A stretch of DNA of 27,611 nucleotides, from assembly GCA_964466315.1 (NCBI GenBank), contig CAYXNS010000036.1, positions 1 through 27,611 on the forward strand, written 5' to 3'. The notes beneath the pieces were generated by a model, which searched no databases, had not been told where the DNA came from, and saw nothing but the letters and a program-made list of their open reading frames with translations. This DNA comes from SMWC01 sp964466315 (GTDB taxonomy: Bacteria > Pseudomonadota > Gammaproteobacteria > Steroidobacterales > Rariloculaceae). Of this stretch, positions 1 to 7,487 are shown in pieces (positions within the stretch are counted from its first letter, which is position 1; each line of letters begins with the position of its first letter). Made by a program: the position numbers and the translations under genes.

Positions 1-1283
1 GTCGAGAACACTTGATTCGCCTTGGTTGGAATCGTCGTATTCTTGCCGATCAAGCGCGTCATCACGCTGCCGAGTGTCTCTATCCCTAACGACAACGGTG
101 TAATATCCAACAGTAGTACGTCTTTCACGTCGCCCGAAAGGACGCCGCCTTGAATCGCGGCACCGACCGCCACGGCTTCGTCGGGGTTGACGTCCCGTCG
201 CGGCTCCTTGCCAAAAAAGTTCTCGACTTCCTGCTGCACTTTAGGCATACGCGTCTGCCCGCCGACGAGAATGACATCGTCGATATCGGCAACCTTCAAC
301 CCGGCATCCGCGAGCGCCGTTTTGCACGGCGTAATGGTTCGTTCGAGCAACTCCTCGATCAGAGACTCGACCTTCGCGCGGCTCAGGTTGATATTGAGAT
401 GCTTGGGACCGTCGGAGTCAGCCGTAATGTAGGGCAGGTTCACCTCCGTCTGCTGCCGCGATGACAATTCGATCTTGGCTTTCTCGGATGCTTCTTTGAG
501 CCGCTGCATGGCAAGCGGATCCTTGCGGATGTCGATACCGCTCTCCTTCTCGAACTCTGAGGAAAGGTAGTCGATGATCCGCTTGTCGAAGTCCTCACCG
601 CCGAGGAAAGTGTCGCCGTTCGTCGCCAGCACTTCGAACTGATGCTCACCGTCGATCTCGGCGATCTCGATGATCGAGATATCGAACGTACCGCCACCCA
701 GATCGTACACCACGATCTTGCGGTCGCCGCGTTTCTTGTCGAGGCCGTAAGCCAGAGCAGCCGCGGTCGGTTCGTTGATGATGCGCTTGACCTCGAGACC
801 TGCAATTCTGCCCGCATCCTTCGTGGCCTGGCGTTGGGAGTCGTTGAAGTAGGCGGGTACCGTAATGACGGCCTCGGTCACGGCTTCGCCGAGATAGTCT
901 TCCGCAGTTTGCTTCATTTTGCCGAGCACTCGCGCGGCGACCTCGGGTGGAGCCATTCTGCCCGTAGCCACTTCGACCCAGGCATCACCGTTATCTGCGC
1001 CGATGATGTTATAGGGCACCATACCGATGTCTTTCTGCACGATATCGTCTTTGAAACGCCTGCCGATCAGACGCTTGATAGCGGATAACGTGTTGGTCGG
1101 GTTCGTGACAGCCTGCCGCTTAGCAGTCTGTCCGACTAGAACCTCCTCGTCCTTGGTAAACGCAACGATCGACGGCGTCGTTCGGTCGCCCTCGCTGTTC
1201 TCGATCACCTTGGCTTTTTCGCCGTCCATGACGGCGACACAGGAGTTCGTCGTACCTAAATCGATGCCGATCACTCGTCCCAT
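1..1283 (-). CDS. dnaK: Chaperone DnaK (Hsp70), C-terminus cut off by window edge
   Basis: This is the N-terminal 427 residues of about 640 of the ATP-driven Hsp70 chaperone, which binds exposed hydrophobic peptides together with DnaJ and GrpE in the cytoplasm. The ATPase domain is clear: an N-terminal phosphate loop DLGTTNSCVAV, the AYFNDSQRQATKDAGRIAG segment, a second phosphate motif YDLGGGTFDIS near residue 195, and GGQTRMP near 340. The hydrophobic interdomain linker VLLLD and the start of the substrate-binding domain (TPLSLGIET) are present; the rest lies left of base 1. The ATG at 1283 gives the canonical MGRVIGIDLGTTNS start, with GGAG about 10 nt upstream. The gene is third in hrcA-grpE-dnaK and has its own sigma-32-type promoter in the 106-bp gap behind grpE. 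No oddities were seen in the visible part. Confidence 0.98.
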   Translation of the reverse strand, partial: MGRVIGIDLGTTNSCVAVMDGEKAKVIENSEGDRTTPSIVAFTKDEEVLVGQTAKRQAVTNPTNTLSAIKRLIGRRFKDDIVQKDIGMVPYNIIGADNGDAWVEVATGRMAPPEVAARVLGKMKQTAEDYLGEAVTEAVITVPAYFNDSQRQATKDAGRIAGLEVKRIINEPTAAALAYGLDKKRGDRKIVVYDLGGGTFDISIIEIAEIDGEHQFEVLATNGDTFLGGEDFDKRIIDYLSSEFEKESGIDIRKDPLAMQRLKEASEKAKIELSSRQQTEVNLPYITADSDGPKHLNINLSRAKVESLIEELLERTITPCKTALADAGLKVADIDDVILVGGQTRMPKVQQEVENFFGKEPRRDVNPDEAVAVGAAIQGGVLSGDVKDVLLLDITPLSLGIETLGSVMTRLIGKNTTIPTKANQVFS

Positions 1284-1325
1284 GGCTGAAATTCTCCAAA
1301 AATTATGGCTAGAAGCTTATTGTCC

Positions 1326-1354
1326 TAAATGGGGTGCTATCGAGCGTTTTCAAG
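1326..1354 (-). promoter_or_regulatory. Sigma-32 (RpoH) heat-shock promoter of dnaK
   Basis: Read on the minus strand, a perfect CTTGAAA -35 element (1354-1348) is followed after 13 nt by CCCCATTTA (1334-1326). This equals the E. coli RpoH consensus CTTGAAA-N(11-16)-CCCCATnT. It lies in the grpE-dnaK gap, about 45 nt upstream of the dnaK ATG. Heat-shock induction through RpoH is inferred from this match. Confidence 0.9.
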
Positions 1355-1389
1355 GCTGTCAGCCCGATACGCAGCCAATAATGGCCTTG

Positions 1390-1977
1390 CTACTGCGCAT
1401 CTCCGTCCGGCGGCTCCTGGGAGACGATCACACGGGCAGGCCGCAAGAGCCGCTCATGGATGGAATATCCCTTCTGGACAACTGTCAGCACCGTATTCGG
1501 CTCGGCCGTCGCCGAGGACTGCAGGGTCATTGCCTCGTGCCGGGCGGGATCGAACGGTTCGCCCTCGGGGTCGACTTCGGCGATACCCTCCTGTTCCAGA
1601 GCCGCATCGAGTAGCCGCAGCGTCGCACGTTTACCCTCGAGTAGCGCATCAATGTCGGCATTTTCGGCGGCTGCGACACCAGCCTCGAGACTGTCCCTGA
1701 CGGGTAAGAGCGCCTGTGCTAGACGCTCGAGGCCGTATTTGCGGGCGTTCTCCAGCTCTCGAGTGCCGCGCTTGCGGACGTTGTCGAGTTCGGCGGCGAG
1801 ACGCATATAACGATCGAGATTCTCGGCGGCCTCGCGTCGTGCCAGTTCCAGCTCGCTGAGGGGCTCCGCCTCGGCAGCCGTAGCCTCGCTCGCGTCAACG
1901 TTCGGCGAGTCATCGGCGTCCGAGGGCGCGGCCGATGGCGTGCCACCCGGGTCGTCATCCGGAACGTTGTGGGTCAT
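1390..1977 (-). CDS. grpE: GrpE, nucleotide exchange factor for DnaK
   Basis: GrpE releases ADP from DnaK and so resets the chaperone cycle; it works as a dimer in the cytoplasm. The protein of 195 residues has the usual layout. There is an acidic, low-complexity N-terminus (DDDPGG to about residue 45) and a long helix with ELARREAAENLDRYMRLAAELDN typical of the dimer stalk. The C-terminal beta domain contains the conserved GxxFDPARHEAM and ANTVLxVxQKGYxxxxRLLRPARVIVS segments. The reading frame is open to 2025, but the ATG at 1977 is preferred. It has GGGAGGAG 7 nt upstream, and the sixteen preceding codons look non-coding. It lies between hrcA and dnaK, with an additional sigma-32-type promoter at the end of hrcA. 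Confidence 0.97.
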   Translation of the reverse strand: MTHNVPDDDPGGTPSAAPSDADDSPNVDASEATAAEAEPLSELELARREAAENLDRYMRLAAELDNVRKRGTRELENARKYGLERLAQALLPVRDSLEAGVAAAENADIDALLEGKRATLRLLDAALEQEGIAEVDPEGEPFDPARHEAMTLQSSATAEPNTVLTVVQKGYSIHERLLRPARVIVSQEPPDGDAQ

Positions 1978-2048
1978 GCAGATACTCCTCCCGGCGCCGG
2001 CTTCCGCGTGCGGGGCCGGCAGCACTAAAACTCTCCAGATCGCAACAA

Positions 2049-2076
2049 GGATGGGGGCTAGTTTCTAGACTTCAAG
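2049..2076 (-). promoter_or_regulatory. Sigma-32-type promoter of grpE, overlapping the 3' end of hrcA
   Basis: On the minus strand, CTTGAAG (2076-2070) is separated by 13 nt from CCCCATCC (2056-2049), one base off the RpoH -35 consensus and close to the -10 consensus. The -35 box is inside the last codons of hrcA (Ala-Leu-Lys), and the -10 box begins just past the hrcA stop. The spacer length is identical to that of the dnaK promoter. Confidence 0.75.
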
Positions 2077-3107
2077 GCGCTCCCCAGAAGCTTAGCCGTG
2101 ACATCGACGATCGGAATCACGCGCTCGTAGGCCATGCGCGTCGGGCCGATGACGCCCAGCACACCCATCGTATCGTCTCCGGTCGTGAAAGGCGCCGTGA
2201 CCACGCTGCACTCATCCAGTAGTTGATACCCCGACTCCTGGCCGATAAAGATCTGGACGCCGTGCATGTGCAGGCTCTGGTCGAGCAGATGCAGCATCTC
2301 CTGCTGACGCCCGAACGCTTCAAACAGACGCTTGAGCTTGTCCATATCCGCCAGGCCTTCCAGGCCCATGAGATTCGTTTCGCCTGCAACCACGAACTCG
2401 GGTTCGGGCTCCGAGTCGGGGAACGCCCGCTGCGCCATCTCGATTGCGTCCACCATCAAGGCATTCATCGACTCACGTGTTTGACGAAGCTGCTTCAGCA
2501 GCCGTGACCTCGCGACGGCGAGATCTCGGCCACCGAGCTGCTCCGTCAGGTAATTGCCGGCATGTCTCAGCTCTTCCTCCGTGTAGTCCCGGTTGACCTC
2601 GATGATCTTGTTCTGTACGTCGCGGTCATTGAGTACGAGAATGACGAGGACCCGGCGATCGGATAATGGCAGGAACTCGATCTGCCGCAGTGCCAAGTGA
2701 GCGGGTCGCGGCACGGTCACGACCCCAGCGAGCCGCGTTACGGCCGACAGCAGCGTGGAAGCGGACAGAACGAGCGCCTGCGGGTCGGAATCCTGAAGAG
2801 CTTCCTGGAACTGCTGCAACTCTTCCCCTTTCGGCGGACGAAGTTTCACGAGGGTGTCCACGAAGAAGCGGTAGCCCTTGATCGTCGGTACACGCCCTGC
2901 CGAGGTGTGCGGTGCGGTAACGAAACCGAGCTCTTCGAGATCGGTCATCACGTTACGGATCGTCGCGGGGCTGATCTCGAGCCCGGAGTTGCGCGAAAGC
3001 GTCTTCGATCCAACGGGATGCCCGTCCCGGATATAGCGGTCGACGAGCACTTTTAGTAGATGCTGTGCCCGTTCATTCGGAATGTCTGGCAGCTTGCTCC
3101 CCTGCAT
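2058..3107 (-). CDS. hrcA: Heat-inducible transcription repressor HrcA
   Basis: HrcA represses class I heat-shock operons by binding the CIRCE operator, and its folding depends on GroEL. The 349-residue length is normal. Residues 1-75 form the winged helix-turn-helix (HLLKVLVDRYIRDGHPVGSKTLSR, then SPATIRNVMTDLEELGFV, then SAGRVPTIKGYRFFVDTL). The middle and C-terminal parts carry the GAF-like regions with VIVLNDRDVQNKIIEV and the family end motif GVLGVIGPTRMAYERVIPIVDVTAKLL. The ATG at 3107 begins MQGSKLPDIPNERAQHLL; only a weak AGG lies upstream. It is the first gene of the hrcA-grpE-dnaK cluster. A degenerate CIRCE-like palindrome and a sigma-70-like promoter lie upstream. Coexistence of HrcA and sigma-32 promoters is known in Xanthomonadales-type gammaproteobacteria. 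Confidence 0.97.
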   Translation of the reverse strand: MQGSKLPDIPNERAQHLLKVLVDRYIRDGHPVGSKTLSRNSGLEISPATIRNVMTDLEELGFVTAPHTSAGRVPTIKGYRFFVDTLVKLRPPKGEELQQFQEALQDSDPQALVLSASTLLSAVTRLAGVVTVPRPAHLALRQIEFLPLSDRRVLVILVLNDRDVQNKIIEVNRDYTEEELRHAGNYLTEQLGGRDLAVARSRLLKQLRQTRESMNALMVDAIEMAQRAFPDSEPEPEFVVAGETNLMGLEGLADMDKLKRLFEAFGRQQEMLHLLDQSLHMHGVQIFIGQESGYQLLDECSVVTAPFTTGDDTMGVLGVIGPTRMAYERVIPIVDVTAKLLGSALKSRN

Positions 3108-3127
3108 GTTGGTGAGCCTGTGTTAAC

Positions 3128-3152
3128 TTAGCGGAAAGGCTTCGAGTGCCAA
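3128..3152. promoter_or_regulatory. Degenerate CIRCE-like inverted repeat upstream of hrcA
   Basis: TTAGCGGAA and GAGTGCCAA are separated by 7 nt. The right arm matches the CIRCE half GAGTGCTAA in 8 of 9 positions. The left arm keeps only TTAGC plus little else of TTAGCACTC, and the spacer is 7 rather than 9. It lies between the putative -10 box and the hrcA start, where an autoregulatory operator would be expected. Treat it as a candidate only. Confidence 0.35.
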
Positions 3153-3153
3153 C

Positions 3154-3183
3154 ACGCTAGCAACCGCTTCCCGCTACTGTCAA
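3154..3183 (-). promoter_or_regulatory. Putative sigma-70 promoter of hrcA
   Basis: On the minus strand, a perfect TTGACA (3183-3178) is followed after 18 nt by TAGCGT (3159-3154), a weak -10. The predicted start lies about 40 nt upstream of the hrcA ATG. No sigma-32-like pair was found here, in contrast to grpE and dnaK. Confidence 0.45.
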
Positions 3184-3275
3184 GAACGGATATCAAGCTT
3201 ACCAATATCGCTGAACACGGCCCATATGACGCAATATTCAGTACAATTCCATCCGGTGAATTCGGCCGGTTCCGT

Positions 3276-4181
3276 ATGACATCCCAATTCAAGAATATCG
3301 GCTTATGGGGACGTTTCTCCAACGCCAATGTCGCAGACCGCGCAGTGGCGATCGTGGCTCACATGCGCAGCCACGATATCGGCGTATTCCTCCCGGAGCA
3401 GGAGGCTATCCCGGCGGCGCTGAACGACATTACCTGCCTACCGACGCAGGAACTCCCCGGTGCCGTCGATCTCATGGTTGCAGTTGGCGGGGACGGTACG
3501 CTGTTACATGCGGCGCGTGGTGTCGCCCGTGAAGGCGTACCGCTGCTCGGAATCAATCTCGGACGGCTGGGGTTTCTGACCGACGTTTCACCCGATCATA
3601 TGCTGCAGGCCGTCGATGCCATTCTCTCCGGTGATTTCGCTGAAGAGAGCCGGGTCATGCTACGAGCGGAGATCTCGAGAAACGGTAACGACGGCGCGCG
3701 GATGCTCGCGCTCAACGATGTCGTCGTCAAATCCGGGCAAACAGGCCACATGCAGGATTTCACGACATTCGTCGATGGCGAGTACGTTAACAGGCATGGC
3801 GGCGACGGACTCATTGTTGCCACGGCGACCGGCTCGACGGCGTACGCGCTGTCCTGCGGCGGGCCCATTATCCAACCGAATGTCGACGCGCTTGTCATCG
3901 TGCCGATCTGTCCGCATACGTTGAGCAACCGGCCGCTCGTCGTCAGGGCGTCAAGCCGCATTGAAGTTCGCGTGGAACCGCGTCTCGACGACGAGCCCGA
4001 GGTTGCCTGCGACGGCGATAGCCTGGGCAAGATGGGAGGGGACGATGTGCTCAAGATTGCGGTCGCAGAGGAGACCGTTAAGCTTCTGCATCCGCGCGAT
4101 CTCAACTACTACGAGCAGTTACGCTCCAAGCTCAACTGGGGTCACACGAATCGCGGATCAGGCAGTCCCGATGCCGACTAA
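3276..4181 (+). CDS. nadK: NAD kinase
   Basis: This enzyme phosphorylates NAD+ to NADP+ using ATP or polyphosphate and is the only known route to NADP in most bacteria; it is cytoplasmic. The 301-residue protein has the family hallmarks: GGDGT at residues 71-75, LGRLGFLTD near 95, LNDVVV, and the substrate-binding GLIVATATGSTAYALSCGGPI near 178-198. The conserved CDG of the C-terminal beta domain (VACDGDS) is also present. The ATG at 3276 gives a family-typical start (KNIGLWGRF), although the ribosome site is weak. It is divergent from hrcA and is followed after 3 nt by recN, so the two are almost certainly cotranscribed, as in E. coli. The 170-bp gap shared with hrcA holds both promoters. 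Confidence 0.97.
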   Translation: MTSQFKNIGLWGRFSNANVADRAVAIVAHMRSHDIGVFLPEQEAIPAALNDITCLPTQELPGAVDLMVAVGGDGTLLHAARGVAREGVPLLGINLGRLGFLTDVSPDHMLQAVDAILSGDFAEESRVMLRAEISRNGNDGARMLALNDVVVKSGQTGHMQDFTTFVDGEYVNRHGGDGLIVATATGSTAYALSCGGPIIQPNVDALVIVPICPHTLSNRPLVVRASSRIEVRVEPRLDDEPEVACDGDSLGKMGGDDVLKIAVAEETVKLLHPRDLNYYEQLRSKLNWGHTNRGSGSPDAD

Positions 4182-4184
4182 CAC

Positions 4185-5858
4185 ATGCTCAACCTGATCC
4201 GGATCAGGAACTACGCTGTCATCGACGAGGTCGAGTTAGAGCTCGACACGGGACTCAGTGTCATGACCGGGGAGACCGGCGCGGGCAAGTCGATTCTCGT
4301 CGATGCACTCGGACTGGCCCTCGGCGACCGCGCGGATGCCAGTACCGTGCGCACCGGCGCAGACCGGGCCGAGATCAGCGTCTCGTTCGATTGCCCCAAC
4401 ACGCACCCGGCCGCGGCCTGGCTGCGGGAGCGAGGCCTCGACGAGGATCAAGACTGCGTGATTCGCCGCGTCATCAGTACCGAAGGCCGTTCGCGCGCGT
4501 TCATCAATTCCCATCCCGTCACCCTGCAGGATTTGCGATCGCTCGGCGAACTGCTCGTAGACATACACGGACAACACAGTCATCAATCGCTGTTACACCA
4601 GAGCGCGCAACGGGAGATTCTGGATTTCCATGGTGGCCACAGTGAACTTTCCGATGATGTCGCTGAGCGCTTCGAGACCTGGCAGGCGCTGGCGCAAGAG
4701 CTGAAAGTACGCCACCAGGGCGGTGAGGATCGTGAAGTTCAACTGGAGCTGCTCCGCTTCCAGCTTGCCGAACTCGAGGGTCTCGCGCCGGAAGAAGGTG
4801 AACTCGAGCCGCTGCACGCCGAGCGTAACCGCCTGGCAAACGTCGATCGTCTCGCGGGCGAGCTGAACCTGACCCTGAATCGGATCTATGAGGCGGATAG
4901 TGATTCTGCGTACGCGCTGGTCGCCGACGCGGCGAAATCGCTGCGGATTTTGAGCGAACTGGATCCTGAGCTTGCGGCATCGAGCGATCTCGTTGCCGAT
5001 GCGGAGATACAGCTCAGTGAGGCCGCTGCAAGCCTGAGCCGATACCGAGACCGGTTGGAACCCGACCCCGCGCGTCTCGAGTGGATCGAGAACCGGCTCA
5101 GCAGGATTCGTGAAGTGGCGCGTAAGCACAAAGTCGAGGACGAAGCGCTTGCCGGAATCCAAGACACGCTGCAGGAACGCGTGGCAGAACTCGAGAAGGG
5201 AGGTGAGTCGCTGGAGATTCTGGCCGAACGGACGCAGATAGCCGCGGGAGCCTACTTCTCGGCCGCAACCGAACTTTCCGAAGCTCGTGCGGCCAGTGGC
5301 GACAGACTAGCTGGACTCGTTTCGGCGCAGCTCAGCGAACTCGGAATGCCCCACGGCCGTTTTCGCGTCGAATTAATGCGAAAGGCGCGAGAGCGGGCCG
5401 ATAAGCATGGCCTCGATAGAATCGAGTTCCGGGTCAGCCTGAATCCCGGCCAGGAATTTGGATCGCTCTCTCGGGTCGCATCGGGTGGCGAATTGTCACG
5501 GGTGAGTCTCGCGCTCGAAGTTCTGGGTACGGGTACCAGCTCGGTACCGACGATGATTTTCGATGAGGTCGACGCGGGCATCGGTGGCGGTGTGGCCGAG
5601 ATCGTGGGCCGGCGACTGGCGGAGGTAGCAGCTGATCGTCAAGTCCTGTGTGTGACCCATCTCGCACAGGTCGCGAGCCAGGGCGAGCGTCACTATCGCG
5701 TCGTCAAACTAACAGACGGAAAGGCATCCCGAACGAACGTGCGCGAACTCAGCGCGGAGGATCGCATCGAAGAGCTCTCCCGCATGCTCGGCGGCATAGA
5801 GATCACCGAGCGTGCGCGAGCCCATGCCGAGGAGATGATGCGTCGCGCGATAGAGTAA
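4185..5858 (+). CDS. recN: DNA repair protein RecN (SMC-like ATPase)
   Basis: RecN is a cohesin-like ATPase that helps RecA repair double-strand breaks. The 557-residue length is typical. Walker A GETGAGKS is at residues 29-36, in the N-terminal sequence MLNLIRIRNYAVIDEVELEL. The QHSHQSLLH segment follows, then a central coiled coil (about 150-380). The ABC signature ASGGELSRVSLALE lies near 430, Walker B TMIFDEVDAGIGG near 456, and the H-loop CVTHLAQVAS near 485. The start at 4185 lies 3 nt after the nadK stop. No LexA box was recognised upstream of nadK or within the junction, so SOS control cannot be claimed from this sequence. It converges with fur across a 22-bp gap with no visible terminator. 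Confidence 0.98.
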   Translation: MLNLIRIRNYAVIDEVELELDTGLSVMTGETGAGKSILVDALGLALGDRADASTVRTGADRAEISVSFDCPNTHPAAAWLRERGLDEDQDCVIRRVISTEGRSRAFINSHPVTLQDLRSLGELLVDIHGQHSHQSLLHQSAQREILDFHGGHSELSDDVAERFETWQALAQELKVRHQGGEDREVQLELLRFQLAELEGLAPEEGELEPLHAERNRLANVDRLAGELNLTLNRIYEADSDSAYALVADAAKSLRILSELDPELAASSDLVADAEIQLSEAAASLSRYRDRLEPDPARLEWIENRLSRIREVARKHKVEDEALAGIQDTLQERVAELEKGGESLEILAERTQIAAGAYFSAATELSEARAASGDRLAGLVSAQLSELGMPHGRFRVELMRKARERADKHGLDRIEFRVSLNPGQEFGSLSRVASGGELSRVSLALEVLGTGTSSVPTMIFDEVDAGIGGGVAEIVGRRLAEVAADRQVLCVTHLAQVASQGERHYRVVKLTDGKASRTNVRELSAEDRIEELSRMLGGIEITERARAHAEEMMRRAIE

Positions 5859-5880
5859 CTGGCACCGAGAGGCGTCTGTC

Positions 5881-6279
5881 CTACTTCGGGCGGACGTATA
5901 GAACCATGCTGTGATCTTCGATGCAGTAGCCGTACTTATCCGCGATCTCTTTCTGAATTCCCTCGATTCGCTCATCATAGAACTCAATGACGTCACCGGT
6001 CACAAGGCAGACCATGTGGTCGTGATGAGTTCCGTCCGAGAGTTCGAACACTGACATGCCACTCTCGAAGTTGTGCCGGGTAACGAGACCAGCGCGCTCG
6101 AACTGCGTGAGTACCCGATATACGGTCGCGAGTCCGAACTCCTCGCCTGCGGCCAGGAGCACTTTATAAACGGCCTCGGCGCTCAGATGCCGCTCGATAT
6201 TCGTCTCCAGGATCTCCAGGACTTTGAGCCTGGGAGAGGTAATCTTGAGCCCTGCTTTGCGGAGATCCTGCTTTTCCAC
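5881..6279 (-). CDS. fur: Ferric uptake regulator Fur
   Basis: Fur is the Fe2+-dependent repressor of iron uptake genes. The 132-residue protein carries the N-terminal winged helix (LKITSPRLKVLEIL, then SAEAVYKVLLAAGEEFGLATVYRVL, then FERAGLVTRHNF) and the metal-binding HHDHMVC at residues 85-91, followed by GDVIEF. The second cysteine of the E. coli C-x-x-C (CLDC) is a threonine here (CLVT), as in Pseudomonas-type Fur proteins, so a structural zinc site of the E. coli kind is probably absent. A GTG at 6279 is the start; the first codons (EKQDLRKAGLKIT) match the family. It is transcribed divergently from bamE, an arrangement known from Xanthomonas omlA-fur. It overlaps nothing and converges with recN. 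Confidence 0.96.
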   Translation of the reverse strand: MEKQDLRKAGLKITSPRLKVLEILETNIERHLSAEAVYKVLLAAGEEFGLATVYRVLTQFERAGLVTRHNFESGMSVFELSDGTHHDHMVCLVTGDVIEFYDERIEGIQKEIADKYGYCIEDHSMVLYVRPK

Positions 6280-6338
6280 GTTCTACTGCGTTCCCGAGTG
6301 ATGTATGATGCGCGCCTCATTATCACCTACATTCACCT
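6280..6338. promoter_or_regulatory. fur-bamE divergent promoter region with a Fur half-site
   Basis: The 59-bp gap contains TATGAT (6304-6309), a good -10 candidate for bamE. On the minus strand it contains GATAATGA (6324-6317), equal to the first eight bases of the 19-bp Fur box consensus and overlapping a GATAAT -10 candidate for fur. Autoregulation by Fur is an inference from this half-site only. Confidence 0.4.
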
Positions 6339-6689
6339 GTGCCCTCCACCGTGAATAAGGCTATTTTTCGTCCCGTCTTCGGAGTCGGCATCCTCGCCGG
6401 AGCGCTATTGCTCGGCGCCTGTATCTATCGCATTGATATTCAGCAGGGTAATCTACTCGAAGAGGACGTGATCGACCAGGTAGAGGTCGGCATGACCCGC
6501 AGCCAGGTTCAATTTCTGCTCGGCTCACCCATGGTCGAAGACAGCTTCCACGACGACCGCTGGGACTACACCTATTACTTTCAACAGGGTCGCTCTCACG
6601 AGGTCGAACGCCGTTGGTTCGTCGTGTATTTCGAAGGTGATCGAGTCATCAGCCTTGACAAAGAAGCCCAGATCGAACCTCCTTCCTGA
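6339..6689 (+). CDS. bamE: Outer membrane assembly lipoprotein BamE (SmpA/OmlA)
   Basis: BamE is a small lipoprotein of the BAM complex that inserts beta-barrel proteins in the outer membrane. The sequence has a lipoprotein signal ending in ALLLGAC, with acylated Cys at about residue 28 (24 from the second start). The SmpA/OmlA fold follows, with QQGNLLEEDVIDQVEVGMTRSQVQFLLGSPMVEDSF and DRWDYTYYFQQG. The length, about 112-116 residues, is normal. Two in-frame GTG codons, 6339 and 6351, could start it. The second gives a cleaner signal peptide (MNKAIFRP), but neither has a good ribosome site. Its stop abuts the stop of rnfH on the other strand. The neighbourhood (recN, bamE, ratB/rnfH, ratA, smpB) matches the E. 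coli order. Confidence 0.95.
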   Translation: MPSTVNKAIFRPVFGVGILAGALLLGACIYRIDIQQGNLLEEDVIDQVEVGMTRSQVQFLLGSPMVEDSFHDDRWDYTYYFQQGRSHEVERRWFVVYFEGDRVISLDKEAQIEPPS

Positions 6690-7013
6690 TTACTTGCCCT
6701 GGTCGTCCCGAGACCGGCCCATCACGCCGCCCGTCGCCGTTAGACTCCAGCGCATATCGCGCGGGTCCTGCTGCAATGGCCTGCAGATCTCGACGCGGTT
6801 GCCGGGCACGAGCTCGTAGGATTCGTCTACGCGCTCGCCGAAGATACCGAGTACAAGCGGATGAGCCTTGATCTCGGGGAACTCCTCGAGGAGCTTCGTG
6901 CTAAGTACAGCTTGCATGGCCGTCATACCCGGCGTGAACGGCACCGCAACGACGCGCTGAATTTCAGGTGTGGCATACACGACCTCGACCGTTTCGTCCG
7001 TTGTAGTGTTCAT
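6690..7013 (-). CDS. rnfH: RnfH/RatB family ubiquitin-like small protein
   Basis: This 107-residue protein belongs to the RnfH family (UPF0125), which has a beta-grasp fold and a still unclear role. It is called RatB in E. coli, where it is encoded next to ratA. Family features are VEVVYATPEIQRVVAVPFTPGMTAMQAV at the start and HPLVLGIFGERVDESYELVPGNRVEICRPLQQDPRDMR in the middle. The C-terminal tail is polar. The ATG at 7013 starts MNTTTDETVEV. It lies 33 bp downstream of ratA on the same strand, so it is probably the last gene of a transporter-ratA-rnfH unit. It converges with bamE with no spacer between the stop codons. Confidence 0.93.
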   Translation of the reverse strand: MNTTTDETVEVVYATPEIQRVVAVPFTPGMTAMQAVLSTKLLEEFPEIKAHPLVLGIFGERVDESYELVPGNRVEICRPLQQDPRDMRWSLTATGGVMGRSRDDQGK

Positions 7014-7046
7014 CGTACTTCCGAGAAAGGAACTGGGTCCTTTTTT

Positions 7047-7481
7047 CTATTTACCATACAACGCCTCCGCCCGTGCCGTGAACGCGGCCACCTGGGAATG
7101 GACTATTTCTTCGAAGACTAAACCAAAGACAATATTCAACGGCGAATGCGTCACCTCAAAGTTCAGCGCGAGACCAACGTCGCAGCCGCCGCCCTCGCAG
7201 TCCGTGAACGTCCACGCACCTTCCAACGATCTGAACGGGCCCTTGAGTAATTTGATCTCAATCCGCTTGGGATGCTCCAGACGATTCCGTGTGGAGAATT
7301 CCTTGTTAACGCCGCGCAGGCCGATCTTCAACGTCGCTTCCACCTGATCCTTCGTTCGAAGCTGTACGGTCGCGCGCTGACACCAGGGCAGGAACTCGGG
7401 ATAGCTCGCGATGTCATCGACGAGCCCAAACATCTGGCTCGCACTGTACTTAACGCGTGCGTAGCGGCGAACAGAACGCAT
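7047..7481 (-). CDS. ratA: RatA/Coq10-like START-domain protein
   Basis: This is a 144-residue member of the polyketide cyclase/START family that contains RatA and mitochondrial Coq10. E. coli RatA was described as inhibiting 70S ribosome association, while the eukaryotic homologues bind ubiquinone; which role applies here cannot be read from sequence. Conserved parts are YSASQMFGLVDDIASYPEFLPWCQ at 13-36, a central FSTRNRLEHPKRIEI, LLKGPFRSLEGAWTF and a C-terminal HSQVAAFTARAEALYG. The ATG at 7481 is 6 nt after the stop of the upstream transporter gene, whose last codons supply a GAGAG ribosome site. This indicates translational coupling. The smpB gene lies on the other side of the transporter, which interrupts the usual smpB-ratA adjacency. 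Confidence 0.93.
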   Translation of the reverse strand: MRSVRRYARVKYSASQMFGLVDDIASYPEFLPWCQRATVQLRTKDQVEATLKIGLRGVNKEFSTRNRLEHPKRIEIKLLKGPFRSLEGAWTFTDCEGGGCDVGLALNFEVTHSPLNIVFGLVFEEIVHSQVAAFTARAEALYGK

Positions 7482-7487
7482 TGCTCT

